Under the pieces are notes generated by a model. It did not search any database, was not told the origin of the DNA, and saw nothing but the letters and a program-made list of their open reading frames with translations. Made by a program: the position numbers and the translations under genes. Source: Ensifer sp. IC4062 (GTDB taxonomy: Bacteria; Pseudomonadota; Alphaproteobacteria; Rhizobiales; Rhizobiaceae). Taken from it: 64,000 nucleotides of DNA. Of the stretch, positions 40,371-50,174 are shown piece by piece. Numbering within the stretch: position 1 is the first letter of the stretch; each line of letters starts with the position of its first letter. The stretch spans positions 186,001 through 250,000 of the forward strand of contig NZ_JADYVD010000002.1 in assembly GCF_020193575.1 (NCBI RefSeq), given 5' to 3'.

Positions 40371-41816
40371 ATGACTGCTGAAACCCTCTTTGCAAGCCTG
40401 CAACTCTCGGTTCCCGAGCTGATCCTCGCGGCCGGCGCGATGGTGCTGTTGATGATTGGCGTCTTTTCGAGCGAAAGGTCGTCGACGCCAACCGTAACCG
40501 GACTTGCCGTCGCACTGCTGATCATTGCCGGGCTGTGGCTCGTCCTGAAAACGGGCGAGGGTGAGGCCTATGGCGGGGCCTTCCTTTCCGATCCCTTCGC
40601 CAAGTTCATGAAGGTCCTGGCGCTGATCGGCTCGATTACGGCGATGGTGATGACCGTTGGCCATGCCCGTTCGACTCAGATAGATCGCTTCGAGTTTCCG
40701 GTGCTGTTGGTGCTGGCGACCCTCGGCATGCTGCTGATGATCTCCGCCAATGATCTCATCTCGCTCTACCTGTCGCTGGAACTTCAGTCGCTGGCGCTCT
40801 ATGTCGTGGCTGCGATCAATCGTGATAGCGTCCGTTCGACCGAAGCCGGGTTGAAATATTTCGTTCTCGGCGCGCTGTCGTCGGGCATGCTGCTCTACGG
40901 CATGTCGCTCGTCTATGGCTTCACCGGTCATACCGGCTTTGACGAGATCGCCGCGGCACTGACGGCGGAAGGTCGCTCACTGGGTCTCGTTTTCGGCCTG
41001 GTCTTCATCCTCGCGGGTCTTGCCTTCAAGATTTCCGCAGTTCCGTTCCACATGTGGACGCCGGACGTTTATGAGGGCGCACCGACCCCGGTCACCGCCT
41101 TCTTTGCGGCCGCGCCGAAGGTCGCGGCGATGTCGATCCTCGTTCGCATCGTCATCAATGCCTTTGAACCCGTGGTCGCCGATTGGCAGCAGATCGTAGT
41201 CTTCATCTCGATCGCTTCCATGTTGCTCGGCGCTTTCGCGGCAATCGGCCAGAGGAACATCAAGAGGCTGATGGCCTATTCCTCTATCGGGCACATGGGC
41301 TATGCGTTGGTCGGTCTTGCGGCTGGCTCGATGGCCGGCGTGCGCGGCGTGATCCTCTATATGCTGATCTACATGATCATGACGCTCGGCACCTTCGCCT
41401 GCATTCTCGCTATGCGCCGCAAGGGAGGTGAGCACGTCGAGAATATTGATGACCTTGCCGGCCTGTCGCAGACCAATCCGTTTATGGCGACGGCTCTGAC
41501 GATCCTGATGTTCTCGCTGGCAGGCATCCCGCCGCTCGCAGGTTTCTTCGCGAAGTATTTCGTGTTCGTCGCCGCGATCGAGGCGCATCTCTACGCGCTC
41601 GCGATCATCGGCGTGCTCGCGTCCGTCGTCGGTGCGTATTACTACCTGCGCGTCATTAAGGTCATGTGGTTTGATGAAGCCAAGGGTGAATTCGCGCGCA
41701 CTGCCGGCGAACTGCGCCTTGTCTTTGGCCTTTCCGGTCTGTTCGTTCTCGGATACGTGCTGATCGGCGGACCGCTTGGAAGCGCCGCGGAAGTTGCGGC
41801 CCGGACCTTCTTTTGA
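40371..41816 (+). CDS. nuoN: NADH-quinone oxidoreductase subunit N
   Basis: A 481-residue antiporter-like subunit (ND2) with about 14 helices. [17 protein letters not shown] has the conserved Glu, and [21 protein letters not shown] and [20 protein letters not shown] are typical. It closes the complex I genes. The birA start overlaps its stop codon. Confidence 0.97.
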   Translation: MTAETLFASLQLSVPELILAAGAMVLLMIGVFSSERSSTPTVTGLAVALLIIAGLWLVLKTGEGEAYGGAFLSDPFAKFMKVLALIGSITAMVMTVGHARSTQIDRFEFPVLLVLATLGMLLMISANDLISLYLSLELQSLALYVVAAINRDSVRSTEAGLKYFVLGALSSGMLLYGMSLVYGFTGHTGFDEIAAALTAEGRSLGLVFGLVFILAGLAFKISAVPFHMWTPDVYEGAPTPVTAFFAAAPKVAAMSILVRIVINAFEPVVADWQQIVVFISIASMLLGAFAAIGQRNIKRLMAYSSIGHMGYALVGLAAGSMAGVRGVILYMLIYMIMTLGTFACILAMRRKGGEHVENIDDLAGLSQTNPFMATALTILMFSLAGIPPLAGFFAKYFVFVAAIEAHLYALAIIGVLASVVGAYYYLRVIKVMWFDEAKGEFARTAGELRLVFGLSGLFVLGYVLIGGPLGSAAEVAARTFF

Positions 41817-42580
41817 CCGGCGGGAAGGGCGGCGGCCGGATTTCGCCTGACGACTTCCGGCACGTCGCGCTCGCCGAGACCGTTTCCACCAATAGCGAAT
41901 GCCTGGCGAAGGCGCGCCAAGGTGATCCAGGCAATCTCTGGATCACTGCCGGCCGCCAGACGGGGGGTCGCGGCCGTCGCGGCCGTGCCTGGCTGTCCGA
42001 ACCCGGCAATCTCTACGCATCACTGCTTCTCATCGATCCGGCGCCGATCGCGCGCTTGCATTCCCTGCCTCTTGCCGTCGCGGTGGCGGCACATCGTGCA
42101 ATCCGGACTGTAATGCCGCCGGCCGCAGCGCCGGTTGAGATCAAGTGGCCGAACGACATCCTCGTCGATGGCAAGAAGGTCTGCGGCATTCTTCTTGAAG
42201 GAGAGGAGCTTGCGGATGGCCGGCGGGCATTAGTCATCGGCATCGGGGTAAATGTCGGTATCGCACCGGAGGGTGCCCTCTATCCCGCGACGTCGCTTCG
42301 TCGCGAGGGGGCGTCGGCGTCGCCGGAAGAGCTGTTCGCGCATCTTTTTCTCGCCGTGGCCGAGATGCTCTCGCTATGGGATCGCGGCGCCGGCATCGCC
42401 AGGATCATAGAACTCTGGCGTTCGGCAGCGCGCGGGATCGGCGAGACGATCACCGTCAACCTGCCGGATCGGTCGCTTTCGGGCCGCTTTGCCGGTATTG
42501 ATCAGGACGGTCGGTTGTTGCTCGACACGGGGACCGGCACGCAGCAGGCGATTGCCGCCGGTGACGTATTTTTTGGATGA
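41813..42580 (+). CDS. birA: Biotin--[acetyl-CoA-carboxylase] ligase
   Basis: A 255-residue short (class I) BirA without the N-terminal DNA-binding domain. The biotin/ATP site is [16 protein letters not shown] (near residue 47), followed by [20 protein letters not shown] with the catalytic Lys. It biotinylates the carrier domain of acetyl-CoA carboxylase and other carboxylases. The first possible start is TTG at 41813, which overlaps the nuoN stop; no better start lies nearby before the conserved region. Lacking the helix-turn-helix, it cannot repress bio genes. Confidence 0.9.
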   Translation: MTGGKGGGRISPDDFRHVALAETVSTNSECLAKARQGDPGNLWITAGRQTGGRGRRGRAWLSEPGNLYASLLLIDPAPIARLHSLPLAVAVAAHRAIRTVMPPAAAPVEIKWPNDILVDGKKVCGILLEGEELADGRRALVIGIGVNVGIAPEGALYPATSLRREGASASPEELFAHLFLAVAEMLSLWDRGAGIARIIELWRSAARGIGETITVNLPDRSLSGRFAGIDQDGRLLLDTGTGTQQAIAAGDVFFG

Positions 42581-42605
42581 TTGAAGAATAGGGGCGCGCA
42601 ACGAT

Positions 42606-44273
42606 ATGGCGCAGGAAGAAGAACTGGTGTTCTTGCCGCTTGGCGGCGTCGGCGAAATAGGTATGAACCTCGGTCTTTATGGCTATGGCCGGCGGGGCAA
42701 CCGTCAGTGGATCATGGTCGATTGTGGCGTGACTTTTCCTGGCCCGGAACTGCCGGGCGTCGAGCTGGTCCTGCCAGATATCGCCTTCCTCGCTGAAGAG
42801 CGCCGCAATCTGAAGGCGATCATCATCACGCATGCGCATGAGGATCACTATGGTGCCTTGAACGATCTTTGGCCGGGCCTCAATGTTCCGGTCTATGCCT
42901 CGCCCTTCACAGCCGGCATGCTTGAGGCGAAGCGCGATTTCGAAAAGAGCCGCGGCGAAATTCCGGTCACGATCTTCAAGCAGGGTGATCGGATCAATAT
43001 CGGGCCCTTCAGCATCGAAGCGGTCGGGGTCAACCACTCAATCCCTGAGCCGATGTCGCTCATCATCCGAACGCCGCTCGGTACCGTTGTGCATACGGGC
43101 GACTGGAAGATCGACCTCGAGCCGTCGCTCGGTCCGATGACGGACGAGGCGCGTTTCCGCAAGATCGGCGAGGAGGGCGTGTTGGCGCTCGTCTGCGATT
43201 CCACAAATGCCCTTCGCGATGGCGTTTCGCCGTCCGAACAAGAGGTTTCTGAAAGTCTGGCAAAGATTATCGCAAATGCCGAGGGTCGTGTCGGCATCAC
43301 GACGTTCTCTTCGAATGTTGGCCGGATTCGCTCCGTCGCCGAAGCGGCGGAGGCAGCGGGCAGGGAGGTTCTGCTGCTCGGCAGTTCGATGAAGCGCGTC
43401 GTGGACGTGGCGAGGGACCTCGGTTTGATGGAAGGGCTGAAGCCGTTCCTGGCAGAAGATGAGTTCGGCTATATTCCGCGCGATAAGGTCGTCGTGATCC
43501 TGACTGGCAGCCAAGGGGAGCCGCGAGCAGCACTTGCCAAGATTGCCAGGGATGAGATGCGCAATGTCGCGTTTTCCGCCGGTGACACCATCGTCTTCTC
43601 GTCGCGCACCATTCCAGGAAACGAGAAGGCGATCAACGATATCAAGAATGGTCTGATCGAGCAGGGCATTCACATCATTACCGACAGCGAGGCGCTGGTG
43701 CATGTTTCGGGCCACCCGCGCCGCAACGAGCTGCAGCAGATGTACCAGTGGGTGAAGCCGCAGATCGTCGTGCCCGTTCACGGCGAAGCAGCCCATCTGA
43801 CGGCACATGCCGAACTGGCCCTGCAGTCGGGGATCGTCAGCGTGCCGCGGCTGCGCAATGGCGAAATCCTGCGCCTGGCGCCCGGCCCCGCGGAGGTGAT
43901 CGACGAGGCGCCGCACGGTCGCATCTACAAGGATGGAATGCTGATCGGTGACTTCGATGAGATGGGTATCGGCGAGCGGCGCAAGCTCTCCTTCGCCGGC
44001 CACGTCTCCGTCAACGTTGTGCTCGACGATCGCTATGATTTCCTCGGTGATCCGGATGTCGTACCGATCGGACTTCCGGAATTCGACGATGAGGGCGAGG
44101 ATATGAGCGATACACTCTACGACGCCGTGCTCGGCGCCGTGGAAAGCATTCCTCGGGCAAAGCGGAAGGATCTCGCCATGTTGCAGGAGGCGGTTCGGCG
44201 CGCCGTGCGCAGTACCGCCAATCAGGTGTGGGGCAAGAAACCGGTCGTCACGGTCTTTGTTACCAAAGTCTGA
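42606..44273 (+). CDS. rnj: Ribonuclease J
   Basis: A 555-residue metallo-beta-lactamase/beta-CASP RNase. The zinc motif is THAHEDHYGAL with His76, His78, Asp80 and His81. Later motifs VHTGDWKID and HVSGHPRRNELQQMYQWVKP complete the site and the beta-CASP region. It has 5'-to-3' exo- and endonuclease activity. In Sinorhizobium RNase J is known to mature the 5' ends of 16S and 23S rRNA. It lies 25 bp after birA, a position shared by many Rhizobiales. Confidence 0.94.
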   Translation: MAQEEELVFLPLGGVGEIGMNLGLYGYGRRGNRQWIMVDCGVTFPGPELPGVELVLPDIAFLAEERRNLKAIIITHAHEDHYGALNDLWPGLNVPVYASPFTAGMLEAKRDFEKSRGEIPVTIFKQGDRINIGPFSIEAVGVNHSIPEPMSLIIRTPLGTVVHTGDWKIDLEPSLGPMTDEARFRKIGEEGVLALVCDSTNALRDGVSPSEQEVSESLAKIIANAEGRVGITTFSSNVGRIRSVAEAAEAAGREVLLLGSSMKRVVDVARDLGLMEGLKPFLAEDEFGYIPRDKVVVILTGSQGEPRAALAKIARDEMRNVAFSAGDTIVFSSRTIPGNEKAINDIKNGLIEQGIHIITDSEALVHVSGHPRRNELQQMYQWVKPQIVVPVHGEAAHLTAHAELALQSGIVSVPRLRNGEILRLAPGPAEVIDEAPHGRIYKDGMLIGDFDEMGIGERRKLSFAGHVSVNVVLDDRYDFLGDPDVVPIGLPEFDDEGEDMSDTLYDAVLGAVESIPRAKRKDLAMLQEAVRRAVRSTANQVWGKKPVVTVFVTKV

Positions 44274-44340
44274 CTTCCTCGTCTGAGGACGCGGCATAAA
44301 CCGCTGCGAAGCCTCAGCCTTCGAGCGAAAGGAGTGTTCG

Positions 44341-44745
44341 ATGTTGGGAAGGGTGAATCACGTGGCGATCGCCGTGCCGGATTTGGCTGCGGCGACTGAA
44401 AGCTATCGTTCGATGCTTGGTGCGAACGTCACCGAGCCGCAGGCGCTTCCCGAACACGGAGTCACGGTCGTCTTCGTAACGCTCCCGAACACGAAGGTAG
44501 AATTGCTGGAGCCTCTGGGCGAGGCATCCCCGATTGCCGCCTTCCTTGCGAAAAATCCTGCGGGCGGCATGCACCATATCTGTTATGAGGTGACGGACAT
44601 CGTTGCCGCACGCGACCGGTTGAAAGATGCGGGCGCACGGGTGCTGGGCGATGGAATGCCGAAGATCGGCGCCCATGGCAAACCGGTCCTTTTCCTGCAT
44701 CCCAAGGATTTTCAGGGCACCTTGATCGAACTGGAAGAGGTGTGA
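44341..44745 (+). CDS. mce: Methylmalonyl-CoA epimerase
   Basis: A 134-residue VOC-fold enzyme. The His ligands are in GRVNHVAIAVPDL and GGMHHICYEVTD, with the Glu in KVELLEPLGEASPIAAFLAK and the terminal FQGTLIELEEV. It interconverts (S)- and (R)-methylmalonyl-CoA in propionyl-CoA use. AAAGGAG lies 6-7 nt before the ATG. It is followed by a family A repeat and a small membrane-protein gene, the usual rhizobial order. Confidence 0.93.
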   Translation: MLGRVNHVAIAVPDLAAATESYRSMLGANVTEPQALPEHGVTVVFVTLPNTKVELLEPLGEASPIAAFLAKNPAGGMHHICYEVTDIVAARDRLKDAGARVLGDGMPKIGAHGKPVLFLHPKDFQGTLIELEEV

Positions 44746-44840
44746 CAGTCGGGCGCGGCCCTCTTGTTTGCCGGTCAGGCTAAGTGGCGCTATAAGTCGG
44801 ACGCGATGGCCTTGCGGTGATGTCGGCGTGCCGGCGCCCT

Positions 44841-44940
44841 GCATGTTTCCTTAAATCGTACGTTAAGGAAAAAAACATGCAGCAATTCAAGGTCTACAGC
44901 GTTCTTTGCGCGTCTTATCAGACGCGCGGCGCTGTAGGTC
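44841..44940. repeat. Dispersed intergenic palindromic repeat, family A, copy 2
   Basis: Two consecutive hairpins. The first has arms GCATGTTTCCTTAA (44841-44854) and TTAAGG ... AAACATGC (44863-44880). The second has outer arms CTACAGCG/CGCTGTAG (44894-44901, 44930-44937) and inner arms GCGCGTC/GACGCGC around TTATCA. It aligns along its length with 18581-18681 and in part with 55350-55418. It lies between mce and the DUF1467 gene, 30 bp before the latter's start. Confidence 0.75.
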
Positions 44941-44969
44941 CCATCCAGCTATAACAATTGAGACCCGCA

Positions 44970-45239
44970 ATGTCCGTTTTTTCCACCCTTGCCATCTACT
45001 TCATCATCTGGTGGCTCACGCTCTTTGCCGTTCTCCCGCTGGGAGTACGCACGCAAGCGGAGGAAAATGATGTTGTGCCCGGCAGTGTCGAAAGCGCGCC
45101 GGCACGGTTTCGCGCTCTGCGTGTCGTGCTGCTGACGACTGCCATCGCTGCCGCCATTCACCTCAGTTGGTACGTCGTTTCGGTCAAGCTAGGATACGGG
45201 ATAGATTCCATCCCGCGGTTCGCGCCGGAATTTTACTGA
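44970..45239 (+). CDS. DUF1467-family small membrane protein
   Basis: An 89-residue inner-membrane protein with two helices: STLAIYFIIWWLTLFAVLPL near the N-terminus and VVLLTTAIAAAIHLSWYVVS near the middle. The block WWLTLFAVLPLGVRTQAEE is the family signature. The function is unknown, but the gene is conserved next to mce and proS in Rhizobiales. The ATG at 44970 is chosen on family length; a TTG at 44958 is also in frame. Confidence 0.85.
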   Translation: MSVFSTLAIYFIIWWLTLFAVLPLGVRTQAEENDVVPGSVESAPARFRALRVVLLTTAIAAAIHLSWYVVSVKLGYGIDSIPRFAPEFY

Positions 45240-46008
45240 ACGGCTACCGCGCCTATTTGCGAATTGCTGACGAGCAAAAATCGTGCCATCGGGCAAAAGC
45301 CCGTTGCCGAACTCGCAGTTGAATAACTGTTTTCTCGCCGTTCAGAAGGAGAGCAGGCGGGCCGGCACCGGGACCTCGGTGGTAATGAGAAATTCTCGGC
45401 TTGACCGCCAGAGAATTGACATATTTCTACGGGTGTTTCGGCGAAGGAAGATCGCGAAAAAGCAAAAAAAAACAAGGCGTAAAGCCTTGTTTTCTAAGTT
45501 TCGCGTGATCTTTAATCCGTTTCCGGCGGCAGCGAACGAGCGCGCCTAAGATCTTATCCTCCCAAGACTTGACCGCGAATTTCGGCAAGAATTTGGTCTT
45601 CTTGCCTGTTTTGTGAGCCGAAATTAGCTCAAACATTGGGCGCTGTCATCTGCTTTTTTTGCATTTTTGCTACAGTCCGGCAATTTTTTTCCGTTGACAG
45701 CGGTCGCCCTTGTCCTGCTACTACCGTGCTCTTTTGACGCAGGCCAACCCTCAGCATTTCTTGTCAAATGCCATCTATTATCTGGTTTTCTTCCCGCTGC
45801 GGCAGGGTTTTCATCCGCGCGCGAAGCGGTTATGAACGCTGAGCTCGAAATGCTTTCCACCGGCCGTGTCGGAGGAGAAATTCAAGAGTACGATCGCAAC
45901 AAGGCTAAGCCGCTTCTCCTTGCTCGGGCGAAGACGGCGGCCGAAGCACAACGTCATTTCGCCCGAATCCGCCGATAGTGCGAAGTCCACCTAGTTCTGG
46001 AACCTGTC
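45240..46008. other. 769-bp A/T-rich, hairpin-dense intergenic region before proS
   Basis: No coding region here is convincing. A 103-codon frame (45667-45978) and several shorter ones lack ribosome sites and family-like features. The stretch is visibly richer in A and T than its neighbours, with homopolymer runs. It holds hairpins at 45469-45493, 45584-45606 (GGCAAGAA/TTCTTGCC with a 7-nt loop) and 45614-45631 (TGAGC/GCTCA). TTGACA at 45694-45699 could be part of the proS promoter but lacks a good -10. A small RNA on the minus strand ending near 45460 is possible. Confidence 0.55.
45460..45493 (-). terminator. Strong terminator, best on the minus strand
   Basis: AAAACAAGGC and GCCTTGTTTT form a 10-bp stem with loop GTAAA (45469-45493). 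On the minus strand the stem is followed by an unbroken run of further T, making it a textbook terminator. On the plus strand it is weaker but usable for the DUF1467 transcript. A minus-strand transcript that would need it is not annotated. Confidence 0.75.
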
Positions 46009-47337
46009 ATGCGCCTGTCCCGCTTTTTCATGCCCATCCTGAAGGAAAATCCGAAGGAAGCGGAAATCGTTTCCCACCGCCTCATGCTGCGGACGGGCAT
46101 GATCCGCCAGCAATCTGCCGGCATCTATACCTGGCTGCCGCTTGGTAAGCGCGTGCTTGACAAGGTCAACGCGATCATTCGCGAAGAACAGAACCGCTCT
46201 GGCGCGATCGAACTCCTGATGCCGACGCTGCAGTCGGCGGAGTTGTGGCAGGAGAGCGGGCGCTACGATGCCTATGGCAAAGAAATGCTGCGCATCAAGG
46301 ACCGGCAGGACCGGCCGATGCTCTATGGCCCGACGAACGAGGAGATGATCACCGACGTGTTCCGCTCCTACGTGAAGTCCTATCGCAACCTGCCGCTCAA
46401 TCTCTATCATATTCAGTTGAAGTTCCGCGACGAGATCCGTCCGCGCTTCGGCACGATGCGCTCGCGCGAGTTCCTGATGAAGGACGCCTATTCCTTCGAT
46501 CTTGATCGGGAAGGCGCGGAACATGCCTATAACCGGATGTTCGCCGCTTATCTGCGCACCTTCTCCCGCATGGGCTTGCGGGCCATCCCGATGCGCGCCG
46601 ACACGGGGCCGATCGGCGGCAATCTCAGCCACGAGTTCATTATCCTTGCCGACACCGGTGAGTCAGAAGTCTTCTGCCACAAGGACTTCCTCGGTTTCGA
46701 CATTCCGGGAGAGGATACCAATTTCGGCGATGTCGCCGGCCTGAAGGCGATCTTCGAGAAGTGGACGTCGCGATATGCGGCAACCTCGGAAATGCATGAC
46801 GAGGCAGCCTTCAACGCTGTTCCCGAGGGCGAACGCCTGTCGGCACGCGGCATCGAGGTCGGCCACATCTTCTACTTCGGAACGAAGTATTCCGAAGCGA
46901 TGGGCGCGAAGGTGCTCGGGCCGGACGGCAAGGAGCACACCGTTCACATGGGCTCCTACGGCATCGGCCCGACCCGTCTGGTGCCGGCGATCATCGAGGC
47001 GTCGCACGACGAAAACGGCATCATCTGGCCGAAGTCGGTCGCGCCGTTCGATGTTGTCATCATCAATATGAAAGCGGGTGATGCCGCTTGCGATGCGGCC
47101 AGCGGCACGCTCTACTCGGGACTCGGGAAGGCTGGATTCGATGTGCTTCTAGACGATACCGATGATCGCGCCGGCGCGAAGTTTGCGACCGCCGACCTCA
47201 TCGGTGTTCCGGTTCAGATCATCGTCGGACCGCGTTCGGTTGCGAACGGCGAAGTCGAGGTCAAGGACCGCGAGACCGGCGAGCGCGAGACGATCACGAT
47301 CGAAGCCGCGATCAACAAGCTGGTTGCGACGAGATAA
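46009..47337 (+). CDS. proS: Prolyl-tRNA synthetase
   Basis: A 442-residue class II synthetase. Motif 2 is [17 protein letters not shown] and motif 3 is [15 protein letters not shown]. The anticodon-binding domain forms the last 100 residues ([17 protein letters not shown]). It lacks the long editing insertion between motifs 2 and 3 found in E. coli ProS, as is normal for alphaproteobacteria. It starts [19 protein letters not shown], the family N-terminus. lolC follows 18 bp later. Confidence 0.97.
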   Translation: MRLSRFFMPILKENPKEAEIVSHRLMLRTGMIRQQSAGIYTWLPLGKRVLDKVNAIIREEQNRSGAIELLMPTLQSAELWQESGRYDAYGKEMLRIKDRQDRPMLYGPTNEEMITDVFRSYVKSYRNLPLNLYHIQLKFRDEIRPRFGTMRSREFLMKDAYSFDLDREGAEHAYNRMFAAYLRTFSRMGLRAIPMRADTGPIGGNLSHEFIILADTGESEVFCHKDFLGFDIPGEDTNFGDVAGLKAIFEKWTSRYAATSEMHDEAAFNAVPEGERLSARGIEVGHIFYFGTKYSEAMGAKVLGPDGKEHTVHMGSYGIGPTRLVPAIIEASHDENGIIWPKSVAPFDVVIINMKAGDAACDAASGTLYSGLGKAGFDVLLDDTDDRAGAKFATADLIGVPVQIIVGPRSVANGEVEVKDRETGERETITIEAAINKLVATR

Positions 47338-47355
47338 AGGACGAAGGAAGCGAAG

Positions 47356-48666
47356 ATGACCGCGGCGACGGAAGACCAGGTGCAGGCTGCCGCTAAGTCT
47401 GGGGCGCCTTCCAGCCGTCCCTTTTCCGCGTTCGAGCGCATGGTGGCTTGGCGCTATCTGCGCTCGCGACGGAAGGAAGCCTTCATCTCAGTCATCGCCG
47501 GGTTTTCCTTCATTGGCATCATGCTGGGTGTGGCGACGTTGATCATCGTCATGGCGGTGATGAACGGATTCCGCACCGAACTCATTTCCCGCATCCTCGG
47601 CATGAATGGCCATATCATCGTGCAGCCGCTCGATGGCCCGCTCACCAACTACGCCGAACTGGCGAACAAGTTTTCGGCGGTACCGGGCGTGACCATGGCG
47701 ATCCCAATGGTCGAGGGACAGGTTCTCGCGCAGGGCTACGGTGACGCGTCGACGGGGGCGCTCGTTCGCGGGGTCCGTGCCGACGACCTCTCGAAGCTGA
47801 AATCCATCTCCGAGCACATCCAGTCGGGCGACCTGGTCGGCTTTGCGTCGGGCAGCGGTGTGGCGATCGGTTCGCGCATGGCCGAACAACTGGGGATCCG
47901 CGTCGGCGGCACGATCACGCTGACCTCGCCGAACGGCGATGTGACGCCTATGGGTATGAATCCGCGCGTCAAGGCCTATACCGTCTCGGCGATCTTCGAA
48001 ATCGGCATGTCGGAATATGACGCAACGATCGTCTTCATGCCGCTCGAGGAGGCGCAGCTTTACTTCAATGCTGAGGGCCTCGTCCAATCGATCGAAATTT
48101 TCGCCGAGCATCCGGACGCGGTCGATTCCTTGCGCAAGCCCATCGAAGACGCTGCCGGCCGGCAGATCTTCATCACCGACTGGCGCGATCGAAACAAAAC
48201 CTTCTTCTCCGCGCTCGCGGTCGAACGCAATGTGATGTTCATGATCCTGACGCTGATCGTGCTGGTGGCCGCATTGAACATCATTTCCGGCCTCATCATG
48301 CTGGTGAAGGACAAGGGCAGCGACATCGCGATCCTCAGAACGATGGGCGCGACGTCCGGATCGGTAATGCGCATCTTCTTCATGACCGGCGCCGCCATCG
48401 GGGTCGCCGGCACGATCGCCGGCGTGCTCCTTGGTGTCGTCGTCTGCCTCAACGTCGAATCGATCCGCCAGTTCTTCTCATGGGCCTCGGGGACAACGCT
48501 CTTCAACCCGGAACTTTATTTCCTGAGTCAGCTTCCTGCGGATATGAATGCGGACGAAACGGTCGCAGTCGTCATCATGGCGCTTGCCCTCTCCTTTCTT
48601 GCCACGATCTTTCCCGCCTGGCGCGCGTCGCGCCTCGATCCGGTGCAGGCCCTGCGGTACGAATAA
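47356..48666 (+). CDS. lolC: Lipoprotein-releasing ABC transporter permease, LolC/LolE family
   Basis: A 436-residue permease with one N-terminal helix (near residues 43-68), a large periplasmic domain of about 200 residues, and three C-terminal helices. FERMVAWRYLRSRRKEAFIS and the C-terminal FPAWRASRLDPVQALRYE are hallmarks. It extracts lipoproteins from the inner membrane for transfer to LolA. Only one LolC/E-type gene is present here, so it probably works as a homodimer (LolF-like). lolD follows 18 bp downstream. Confidence 0.93.
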   Translation: MTAATEDQVQAAAKSGAPSSRPFSAFERMVAWRYLRSRRKEAFISVIAGFSFIGIMLGVATLIIVMAVMNGFRTELISRILGMNGHIIVQPLDGPLTNYAELANKFSAVPGVTMAIPMVEGQVLAQGYGDASTGALVRGVRADDLSKLKSISEHIQSGDLVGFASGSGVAIGSRMAEQLGIRVGGTITLTSPNGDVTPMGMNPRVKAYTVSAIFEIGMSEYDATIVFMPLEEAQLYFNAEGLVQSIEIFAEHPDAVDSLRKPIEDAAGRQIFITDWRDRNKTFFSALAVERNVMFMILTLIVLVAALNIISGLIMLVKDKGSDIAILRTMGATSGSVMRIFFMTGAAIGVAGTIAGVLLGVVVCLNVESIRQFFSWASGTTLFNPELYFLSQLPADMNADETVAVVIMALALSFLATIFPAWRASRLDPVQALRYE

Positions 48667-48684
48667 CAAGGACAAGAACGCAAA

Positions 48685-49371
48685 ATGAATGCGCGTGTGG
48701 CACTGCAGCTCTCCGGTATCGAGCGGCACTACGGAGAGGGCGACACCTACCTCCCGATCCTCAAGGGTGTCGATTTCACGCTGCGAAGCGGCGAGACCGT
48801 CGCGCTCGTGGCGCCTTCGGGAACCGGCAAGTCCACGCTCTTGCATGTCGCTGGCCTGCTCGAACATCCGGACGCGGGCGAAGTCGTTGTGAACGGTTTG
48901 GCTTGCAACGGGCTCAGCGACGACCGGCGCACGGCGATCCGTCGTAAGGAGATCGGCTTCGTCTATCAGTTCCATCACCTGCTGCCGGAGTTTTCCGCGC
49001 TGGAAAACATCATGATGCCGCAACTGATCGCCGGCCTTCCGAAGGCAGAAGCAGCCGAGAGAGCCGCCGCCTTGCTCGACTATATGCGCATCGGCCACCG
49101 TGCCAGCCATCGGCCAGCCGAGCTTTCCGGCGGCGAGCAGCAGCGCGTCGCTATCGCCCGCGCCGTTGCCAATGCGCCGCTCGTTCTCCTAGCCGATGAG
49201 CCGACCGGCAATCTCGATCCCGAGACCGCCGGCTATGTCTTCGAGGCGATGGAGGCACTGGCACGCCAGTCGGGCCTTGCCGCCCTGATTGCGACACACA
49301 ACCATGAACTCGCCTCGCTGATGGATCGCCGTGTGACGATCGAGGACGGGAAGGTCATCGAACTAAAGTAG
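48685..49371 (+). CDS. lolD: Lipoprotein-releasing ABC transporter ATP-binding protein LolD
   Basis: A 228-residue ABC ATPase. Walker A is APSGTGKST, the Q-loop lies in [18 protein letters not shown], the signature is [14 protein letters not shown], and Walker B is [11 protein letters not shown]. The order of genes and [13 protein letters not shown] identify LolD rather than another MacB-type ATPase. It powers lipoprotein release by the adjacent permease. Confidence 0.94.
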   Translation: MNARVALQLSGIERHYGEGDTYLPILKGVDFTLRSGETVALVAPSGTGKSTLLHVAGLLEHPDAGEVVVNGLACNGLSDDRRTAIRRKEIGFVYQFHHLLPEFSALENIMMPQLIAGLPKAEAAERAAALLDYMRIGHRASHRPAELSGGEQQRVAIARAVANAPLVLLADEPTGNLDPETAGYVFEAMEALARQSGLAALIATHNHELASLMDRRVTIEDGKVIELK

Positions 49372-49410
49372 TCTTCAGGCGCAGCAGAGCGGGATGCGGC
49401 CCCGATCTAA

Positions 49411-49878
49411 TCAGGGAACGATGAGGCCGCCGCGATAATCGAGCTCGTAGGCCTCTTCGCCATCGACGAAAATGACCTCGCGTCCGGAAAAATGATCGGT
49501 CGCGCCGCGGTTGCTGTCGACGTAGCAACCGTAAGCGTGCTGATATTCCGTACCGCCGAGGAAATGGCGCTTGTTGCGGTACATGGTCTGGAGTGCGGCC
49601 TTGATGACGGCGCCGGCGCGTTCCGCATCGATCAAGTCCGGACGGATAACACGACCGAAGTAGTTCATCGCCCAGCGCGGGTTGCCATCGTGCCAGACAG
49701 TTTCCTGGCCGGCAAAATCCGTTCCGCCAAAATAGCTGTCGAGATAGCGCCACGGGCCGCGCTCGTGACCGATATCGCGCGAGCCGGGCCTGCAGGCGGG
49801 CAGTGCCCCGCCGCCGCCAACGTAGGTCCTCGATTTCGCCTCGACGATGAAGTCGGTGAGTTCCTCGATGCTGAACAT
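49411..49878 (-). CDS. DUF5680-like protein with a LexA box in its promoter
   Basis: A 155-residue soluble protein. It begins FSIEELTDFIVEAKSRTYVG, then GGTDFAGQETVWHDGNPRWA, and ends VFVDGEEAYELDYRGGLIVP-like. This resembles the domain found alone or behind XRE-type regulators (DUF5680), whose function is unknown. GGGAG precedes the ATG at 49878 by 7-8 nt; an upstream in-frame ATG at 49938 lies inside the LexA box and is rejected. A perfect GAAC-N7-GAAC lies 55 bp upstream, so it is probably part of the SOS response. It is convergent with lolD. Confidence 0.8.
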   Translation of the reverse strand: MFSIEELTDFIVEAKSRTYVGGGGALPACRPGSRDIGHERGPWRYLDSYFGGTDFAGQETVWHDGNPRWAMNYFGRVIRPDLIDAERAGAVIKAALQTMYRNKRHFLGGTEYQHAYGCYVDSNRGATDHFSGREVIFVDGEEAYELDYRGGLIVP

Positions 49879-49932
49879 GAGCGTGCTCCCATTTTCGCGA
49901 GCGAGGATGCCGTAACAACGCCAGCTTGTAAA

Positions 49933-49947
49933 GAACAAAAAGGGAAC
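49933..49947. promoter_or_regulatory. LexA (SOS) box upstream of the DUF5680-like gene
   Basis: GAAC (49933-49936), 7 bp, GAAC (49944-49947) is a perfect match to the alphaproteobacterial LexA site GTTC-N7-GTTC, read on either strand. On the minus strand it overlaps a possible -35 element (TTGTTC) followed 17 bp later by TTACGG. LexA control is inferred from the motif. Confidence 0.7.
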
Positions 49948-50126
49948 AGACTCGGATGCACGGGCCTTCGAGCTTCTGGCATCTGTCTCGCGCGGAGCTT
50001 CAATCGCCTGGGAAGATTCGGCCTGCCGACGGTTTGGTTTGGGATCCTGACAGCGCGCCCAGCCACAGCCGCGTTAACCATGACCTTTGAATTGCGGGAT
50101 CTTTTATGCGGGCTTGCTTGACTATG

Positions 50127-50141
50127 GAACAAAAAAAGAAC
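50127..50141. promoter_or_regulatory. LexA (SOS) box upstream of the 28-residue microprotein
   Basis: GAAC (50127-50130), seven A, GAAC (50138-50141) is a perfect direct repeat with the correct spacing. It lies 3 bp after a TTGACT element (50118-50123), so LexA binding would block a promoter. The microprotein ATG is 33 bp downstream. A TTAACCAT (CtrA half-site) lies at 50074-50081. Confidence 0.7.
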
Positions 50142-50174
50142 AAAAGAAAAACAATAGCGGAAAGGAGCCATATT

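Noticed and set aside
45667..45978. A 103-codon frame before proS
   Set aside because: The apparent hydrophobic start is followed by composition that matches no family I know, with no ribosome site. A shorter internal start at 45832 is no better.
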